Shown: positions 7,565 through 10,817 of the stretch, piece after piece
Position numbering within the stretch: the first letter of the stretch is position 1
Layout: each line of letters begins with the position of its first letter
NCBI GenBank assembly: GCA_051881335.1
Contig: JBJEPR010000178.1
Coordinates: 1 to 10,817, forward strand
DNA length: 10,817 nt
Source of the DNA: Fimenecus sp051881335
Lineage (GTDB): Bacteria; Bacillota; Clostridia; Oscillospirales; Acutalibacteraceae
Direction: 5' to 3'
Notes under the pieces: model-generated
What the model was told of the DNA's origin: nothing
Databases searched by the model: none
What the model saw: the letters and a program-made list of their open reading frames with translations, nothing else
Position numbers and translations under genes: made by a program

Positions 7565-8349
7565 ATATTTATGAACACATTTCCCCCTACGAGGTACGGC
7601 AGAAAATCCGCACGGGTGAAATTACAGGGCAAACCTCGGGTATGTGCTTAGGCTACGCGCAGGCAAACCTTGCCGTGCTCCCGAAAGCGTTGGCATATGA
7701 CTTTTTGCTGTTTGCCCAGCGCAACCCCAAGCCCTGCCCGATTTTAGAGGTATCAGATGTGGGCAGTCCGTATTTAAAGAAAATAGCAAAGGACTGCAAC
7801 ATTGCGTCGGATATTCCGAAATACCGCATTTATGAGCACGGCGAACTGGTCGGCGAATACGAAAATGTGGAGAAGTTTTGGCGCGACGATTTGGTGGCGT
7901 TTTTAATCGGCTGTTCCTTTTCGTTTGAGGCAGAATTGTTGGAGTCGGGCGTTTCGGTGCGCCACATTGAAGAGGGCAAAAATGTGCCGATGTATTTGAC
8001 CAATATCCCGTGCGAGCCGGCAGGCGTGTTTTCGGGGAATATGGTGGTCAGTATGCGTCCGCTTCCCTATGACCAGATTGTGAAATCGGTCAACATTACC
8101 GCGTCGATGCCGCGCGTGCACGGTACGCCCGTGCACATCGGCAATCCCGAGGCAATCGGCATAAAAGACATCAATAAGCCCGATTTTGGCGAGGCTGTAA
8201 CGATAAATCCGGGCGAAACCCCTGTATTTTGGGCGTGCGGCGTTACCCCGCAGTCGATTGTAATGCACTCCAAGCCCGCATTTTGCATCACCCACGCACC
8301 AGGGCATATGCTGATTACCGATGTGAAAAATGCCGATTTGAAGTTCTGA
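7561..8349 (+). CDS. DUF1445 (YcsI-like) protein, D-glutamate cyclase N-terminal-like
   Basis: A 262-residue protein of the DUF1445 family (older label 'putative hydro-lyase', Bacillus YcsI). This family is the N-terminal half of animal DGLUCY, which converts D-glutamate to 5-oxo-D-proline. The conserved blocks are intact: GYAQANLAVLPKALAYDFL, QRNPKPCPILEVSD, then RDDLVAFLIGCSFSFEAELL, VRHIEEGKNVPMYLTNIPC, VVSMRPLP, PVHIGNPEAIGI, PVFWACGVTPQ (C226), and near the C-terminus ITHAPGHMLITD (H245, H249). The protein is cytoplasmic by appearance. The start overlaps the pxpC stop. The gene sits between pxpC and pxpA; in Bacillus subtilis ycsI lies in the same cluster as ycsF (pxpA), kipI and kipA. 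Together with the DUF4392 gene in this operon it completes both halves of the animal enzyme as separate polypeptides. Family call is firm; the reaction is by homology. Confidence 0.9.
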   Translation: MNIYEHISPYEVRQKIRTGEITGQTSGMCLGYAQANLAVLPKALAYDFLLFAQRNPKPCPILEVSDVGSPYLKKIAKDCNIASDIPKYRIYEHGELVGEYENVEKFWRDDLVAFLIGCSFSFEAELLESGVSVRHIEEGKNVPMYLTNIPCEPAGVFSGNMVVSMRPLPYDQIVKSVNITASMPRVHGTPVHIGNPEAIGIKDINKPDFGEAVTINPGETPVFWACGVTPQSIVMHSKPAFCITHAPGHMLITDVKNADLKF

Positions 8350-8350
8350 A

Positions 8351-8356
8351 AAGGAG
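8351..8356 (+). promoter_or_regulatory. Ribosome binding site supporting the TTG start of pxpA
   Basis: AAGGAG begins 2 nt after the DUF1445 stop and sits 8 nt before TTG at 8365. The family N-terminus (KVDLNCDMGES) begins 2 residues after this TTG, and no in-frame ATG or GTG precedes it after the upstream gene. The non-ATG initiation is therefore well supported and may lower PxpA yield. Confidence 0.85.
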
Positions 8357-8364
8357 CGATTTTC

Positions 8365-9132
8365 TTGTTAAAAGTGGATTTAAACTGTGATATGGGCGAG
8401 AGCTTCGGCGCATATACCATTGGGCTGGACAGCGAAGTCGCTAAATTTATTTCCTCTGCCAATGTGGCGTGTGGGTTTCACGCCTCCGACCCTGTTGTGA
8501 TGGAAAAAACCGTTTCGATTTTAAAAGAAAACGGTGTTGCCGCAGGCGCGCATCCCGGTTTTCCCGATTTAATGGGCTTTGGACGGCGCAATCTAAACGC
8601 AAGCCCCGCCGAGGCAAAGGCGTATGTGCAATACCAAATCGGTGCGTTATGGGCTTTTTGCAAGGCAAGGGAAATACCTTTACAGCATGTAAAGCCGCAC
8701 GGTGCACTCTACAATATGGCGGGTAAGGATTACGCGCTTTCCCGCGCGATTTGCGAGGGCATTGCCGAAATTGATGACAACTTGATTTTACTCGGTCTTT
8801 CGGGCAGTCAAATGCTCAAAGCCGCCGCAGATGTCGGCTTGCGCTGTGCAAAAGAGGTCTTTGCCGACCGCGCCTATGAGGCGGACGGGTCGCTCGTCGC
8901 CCGTACAAAAGCAGGCGCGATGATTACCGACGAGGACGAGGCGATTTCGCGCGTTCTCGGTATGGTAAAGTATGGCAAGGTAAAAGCCTTGACAGGCGAA
9001 GAAATCGAAATCGAGGCAAATTCCGTTTGTGTGCACGGCGACGGCGAAAAAGCGCTTGCGTTTGTTCAAAAAATCCGCGCCGCGTTGCTCTCGGAAAACA
9101 TTGAAATTGCGCCGCTTGCGCAAATTGTATGA
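8365..9132 (+). CDS. pxpA: 5-oxoprolinase subunit A (PxpA, LamB/YcsF family)
   Basis: Third subunit of the PxpABC 5-oxoprolinase, a LamB/YcsF-family protein. The length of 255 residues is normal. Family motifs are DLNCDMGES at 5-13, ANVACGFHASDP near 33-43, GAHPGFPDLMGFGRR at 61-75, VKPHGALYN at 109-117, the FADRAYEADGSLVAR block, and the C-terminal VCVHGDG. It starts at TTG with a good AAGGAG site. It lies 15 bp after the DUF1445 gene and 22 bp before alr. In many genomes pxpA, pxpB and pxpC are contiguous; here pxpA is separated from pxpBC by the D-glutamate-cyclase-like gene. The reaction is assigned from the established PxpABC system. Whether this complex prefers L- or D-5-oxoproline cannot be read from the sequence. 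Confidence 0.95.
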   Translation: MLKVDLNCDMGESFGAYTIGLDSEVAKFISSANVACGFHASDPVVMEKTVSILKENGVAAGAHPGFPDLMGFGRRNLNASPAEAKAYVQYQIGALWAFCKAREIPLQHVKPHGALYNMAGKDYALSRAICEGIAEIDDNLILLGLSGSQMLKAAADVGLRCAKEVFADRAYEADGSLVARTKAGAMITDEDEAISRVLGMVKYGKVKALTGEEIEIEANSVCVHGDGEKALAFVQKIRAALLSENIEIAPLAQIV

Positions 9133-9142
9133 TAGAAACAAA

Positions 9143-9147
9143 GAAGG
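9143..9147 (+). promoter_or_regulatory. Ribosome binding site that fixes the alr start
   Basis: GAAGG lies 7 nt before the ATG at 9155. The reading frame is open upstream as far as 9029, but that stretch overlaps pxpA in another frame and encodes a basic, non-family extension. The alanine racemase N-terminus (VYAEINLDAI) begins 7 residues after the ATG at 9155. Confidence 0.8.
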
Positions 9148-9154
9148 TCTTACT

Positions 9155-10321
9155 ATGCAACTCCCCAGCCGTGTCTATGCCGAAATCAATTTGGACGCGA
9201 TTTGTCAAAATGTGCAAAACGCGATGAACAAAGTCGGTAAAGATACCAAAATGATGGCAATTATCAAAACCGATGCCTACGGACATGGCGCTGTGCCCGT
9301 GGCAAAGGCATTAAACGAAATCGGCACTTACGCGTTCGGCGTTGCCACCGTGGAAGAAGCGGTGCAGTTGCGCCGCGCGGGGATTGAAAACCCCATTTTG
9401 ATTTTGGGCTATGTATTCCCCGCCGATTACGAATTGCTGATTGAAAACGATATTATGCACGCGGTATTTCAGTACGAAACCGCAAAGGCGCTGTCCGAAA
9501 AGGCAAGCGCCCTTTCCAAAACCGTGAAAATCCATATCAAGCTTGACACAGGTATGGGTAGAATCGGTATGCAGCCGACTGAAGAAAGCCTTGCGGAGAT
9601 TGCAAAAATCGCCGCGCTGCCGAATCTCGAAATCGACGGCATTTTCACGCATTTTGCGTGTGCGGACGAGGCGGACAAAACCTCGTGCAACCGTCAAAAA
9701 GAAACCTATTTGGATTTTGTGCAAAAACTCGATGCACGCGGCGTCAACATTCCGATAAAGCATATGTGCAACAGTGCAGGTATTATTGAATTTTCCGATA
9801 ACTTCCTAAATATGACCCGCAGCGGCATTATGACCTACGGGCTGTATCCGTCCGAGGAAGTCAACAAGGCAAATTTGGAACTGCACCCTGCATTACAGTT
9901 AAAAAGCCATATCGCATTCGTGAAAACCGTCGGCAAGGGCTTTACTGTCAGCTACGGCTCAACCTATGTGACCGACAAAGAAAAAACCGTCATTGCGACC
10001 ATACCTGTCGGCTACGGCGACGGGTACCCACGCGCGCTGTCCAATAAAGGAAAGGTGCTCATTCACGGCCAGTACGCGCCGATTGTCGGCAGAGTGTGTA
10101 TGGACCAATTTATGGTCGATGTGACCGATATCCCGAATGCCAAACAGGGCGACGAGGTCACCTTGGTCGGCACGAACGGCGACAAACGCATTTCCGTGGA
10201 AGAGATTGCCGACAATGCATACAGCTTCAATTATGAATTTTGCTGCGGCATCAACAAGCGTGTGCCGCGCGTGTATATCCGAAACGGCGAAGTGCAGGAA
10301 ATCAAAGAGTTCTTAATTTGA
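9155..10321 (+). CDS. alr: Alanine racemase
   Basis: PLP-dependent cytoplasmic enzyme that interconverts L- and D-alanine. The predicted 388 residues match the usual length. The N-terminal barrel carries AIIKTDAYGHG with the PLP lysine K38. KLDTGMGRIG lies near 129, and HMCNSAG and TRSGIMTYGLYP follow. The C-terminal domain carries VSYGSTY with the second catalytic base Y267, IPVGYGDGYPR, GRVCMDQFM near 312-320, and KRVPRVY at the end. All key residues are present, so the enzyme should be active. It is the last gene of the dat operon, 22 bp after pxpA. D-alanine feeds peptidoglycan, and here it can also serve as amino donor for the Dat reaction at the head of the operon. The next gene's promoter overlaps its stop codon. 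Whether this is the cell's only alr cannot be told from the window. Confidence 0.96.
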   Translation: MQLPSRVYAEINLDAICQNVQNAMNKVGKDTKMMAIIKTDAYGHGAVPVAKALNEIGTYAFGVATVEEAVQLRRAGIENPILILGYVFPADYELLIENDIMHAVFQYETAKALSEKASALSKTVKIHIKLDTGMGRIGMQPTEESLAEIAKIAALPNLEIDGIFTHFACADEADKTSCNRQKETYLDFVQKLDARGVNIPIKHMCNSAGIIEFSDNFLNMTRSGIMTYGLYPSEEVNKANLELHPALQLKSHIAFVKTVGKGFTVSYGSTYVTDKEKTVIATIPVGYGDGYPRALSNKGKVLIHGQYAPIVGRVCMDQFMVDVTDIPNAKQGDEVTLVGTNGDKRISVEEIADNAYSFNYEFCCGINKRVPRVYIRNGEVQEIKEFLI

Positions 10322-10346
10322 CAATACCGCCGTTTTCCGTTACAAT
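10318..10346 (+). promoter_or_regulatory. Sigma-A promoter overlapping the alr stop, for the DUF4364 gene
   Basis: TTGACA (10318-10323) and TACAAT (10341-10346) are separated by exactly 17 bp. The -35 box contains the alr TGA stop (10319-10321). Initiation near 10353 would give a leader of about 35 nt before the ATG at 10388. This makes the DUF4364 gene separately expressed even if alr transcripts read through. Confidence 0.85.
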
Positions 10347-10377
10347 ACAAAGTAAGGATATCTTCCGACGGAAACGG
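10330..10377 (+). repeat. Inverted repeat flanking the -10 box
   Basis: CCGTTTTCCGT (10330-10340) is complementary to ACGGAAACGG (10368-10377), apart from a single extra T. The arms bracket the -10 box and the predicted start site. The left arm is inside the promoter spacer, so transcripts from this promoter would lack it. Only alr read-through RNA could fold the hairpin, and no U-run follows. An operator or a processing signal are both possible. Confidence 0.5.
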
Positions 10378-10387
10378 AGTTTAAAAA

Positions 10388-10817
10388 ATGGAATTTGATA
10401 AATTTGACGCGTTTGACGCAGGCATAGAGCTCGGCGGGCTTCGCAACCGCAACGAAATCCGGCTTTTGGTTTGCTATCTTTTAAAAGCATTAGACAAACC
10501 CGCGCCGAAATCGTTGGTTGTGGACGCGATTTTAAATGACGGGCTTGCCAATTTCTTTGAAGTCAACGAGGCGATTGCCGAGCTTTTGAAAAGCGGCAAT
10601 ATTGACCGTGACATTGTAGACGGCGAGGAAATTTTGACCGTGACCGACCGCGGCAGGAACTCAGCGGAGCTGTTAGAAACCACCTTGCCGAAAACTGTAC
10701 GCGAAAAAGCCGTCAACGCCGCCATTAAGTTTTTCACCTTGGCGCAAAATAAGCGCGAAAACAAAATTTTAACGGAAAAACTACCCGACGGCGGCTACAA
10801 TGTCACCTTTATCTTGG
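10388..10817 (+). CDS. DUF4364 family protein (partial, runs off window)
   Basis: The frame opens at ATG 10388 after CGGAG (10375-10379) and is still open at the window end, giving 143 complete codons. It resembles the DUF4364 family of Firmicutes, small cytoplasmic proteins with an N-terminal winged-helix-like domain. Visible features are NRNEIRLLVCYLL near residue 20, a helix ending in DAILNDGLANFFEVNEA near 48-65, AELLKSGNIDRD near 67, and the beta-wing/helix sequence LTVTDRGRNSAELL near 85. The later part (LTEKLPDGGYNVTFIL) begins the C-terminal domain. A DNA-binding regulatory role is plausible from the fold, but the family is not well characterised. It has its own promoter and may be unrelated to the operon upstream. 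Confidence 0.75.
   Translation, partial: MEFDKFDAFDAGIELGGLRNRNEIRLLVCYLLKALDKPAPKSLVVDAILNDGLANFFEVNEAIAELLKSGNIDRDIVDGEEILTVTDRGRNSAELLETTLPKTVREKAVNAAIKFFTLAQNKRENKILTEKLPDGGYNVTFIL

Noticed and set aside
9029..9154. 42-residue N-terminal extension of alanine racemase
   Set aside because: It overlaps pxpA in another frame, is strongly basic and unlike the family, and the ATG at 9155 has a ribosome binding site.

Overview
The window looks like a chromosomal segment of an anaerobic Firmicute of the class Clostridia, probably a gut Oscillospiraceae/Ruminococcaceae-type bacterium. The grounds are near-consensus sigma-A promoters (TTGACA-N17-TATAAT and TTGACA-N17-TACAAT), purine-rich Shine-Dalgarno sites, a TTG start codon, a DUF4364 gene (a family typical of Firmicutes), and mid-range base composition with A-rich codons. 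The species assignment is inference. All genes seen are on the + strand. No RNA genes, CRISPR arrays, insertion sequences or phage genes were seen.

Layout. (1) 1-1501 holds a GH36-type alpha-galactosidase whose N-terminal part is missing, because its frame is closed by a stop at 56-58. (2) 1520-3670 encodes the housekeeping RNA-binding protein Tex. It follows the galactosidase by only 18 bp. (3) 3671-3918 is the largest non-coding gap (248 bp). It contains small stem-loops after tex, a very AT-rich tract, a near-perfect promoter and a leader of about 100 nt. (4) 3919-10321 is a tightly packed operon of seven genes: D-amino-acid transaminase (dat), a DUF4392 protein (C-terminal half of D-glutamate cyclase), pxpB, pxpC, a DUF1445/YcsI protein (N-terminal half of D-glutamate cyclase), pxpA and alanine racemase (alr). 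Gaps are at most 26 bp, and two junctions are ATGA overlaps. (5) A second strong promoter overlaps the alr stop codon and drives a DUF4364 gene that runs off the window at 10817.

How the genes fit together. Alr interconverts L- and D-alanine. Dat moves the D-alanine amino group to 2-oxoglutarate, giving D-glutamate and pyruvate, or runs in reverse. The two DUF proteins match the two halves of the animal mitochondrial D-glutamate cyclase (DGLUCY), which converts D-glutamate to 5-oxo-D-proline. PxpABC is the bacterial ATP-dependent 5-oxoprolinase, which yields glutamate. The operon therefore reads as a dedicated D-glutamate/D-alanine/5-oxoproline metabolic module. This is the most interesting part of the window. 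The individual family assignments are solid. The joined pathway, and in particular how the D-5-oxoproline stereocentre is handled, is inference.
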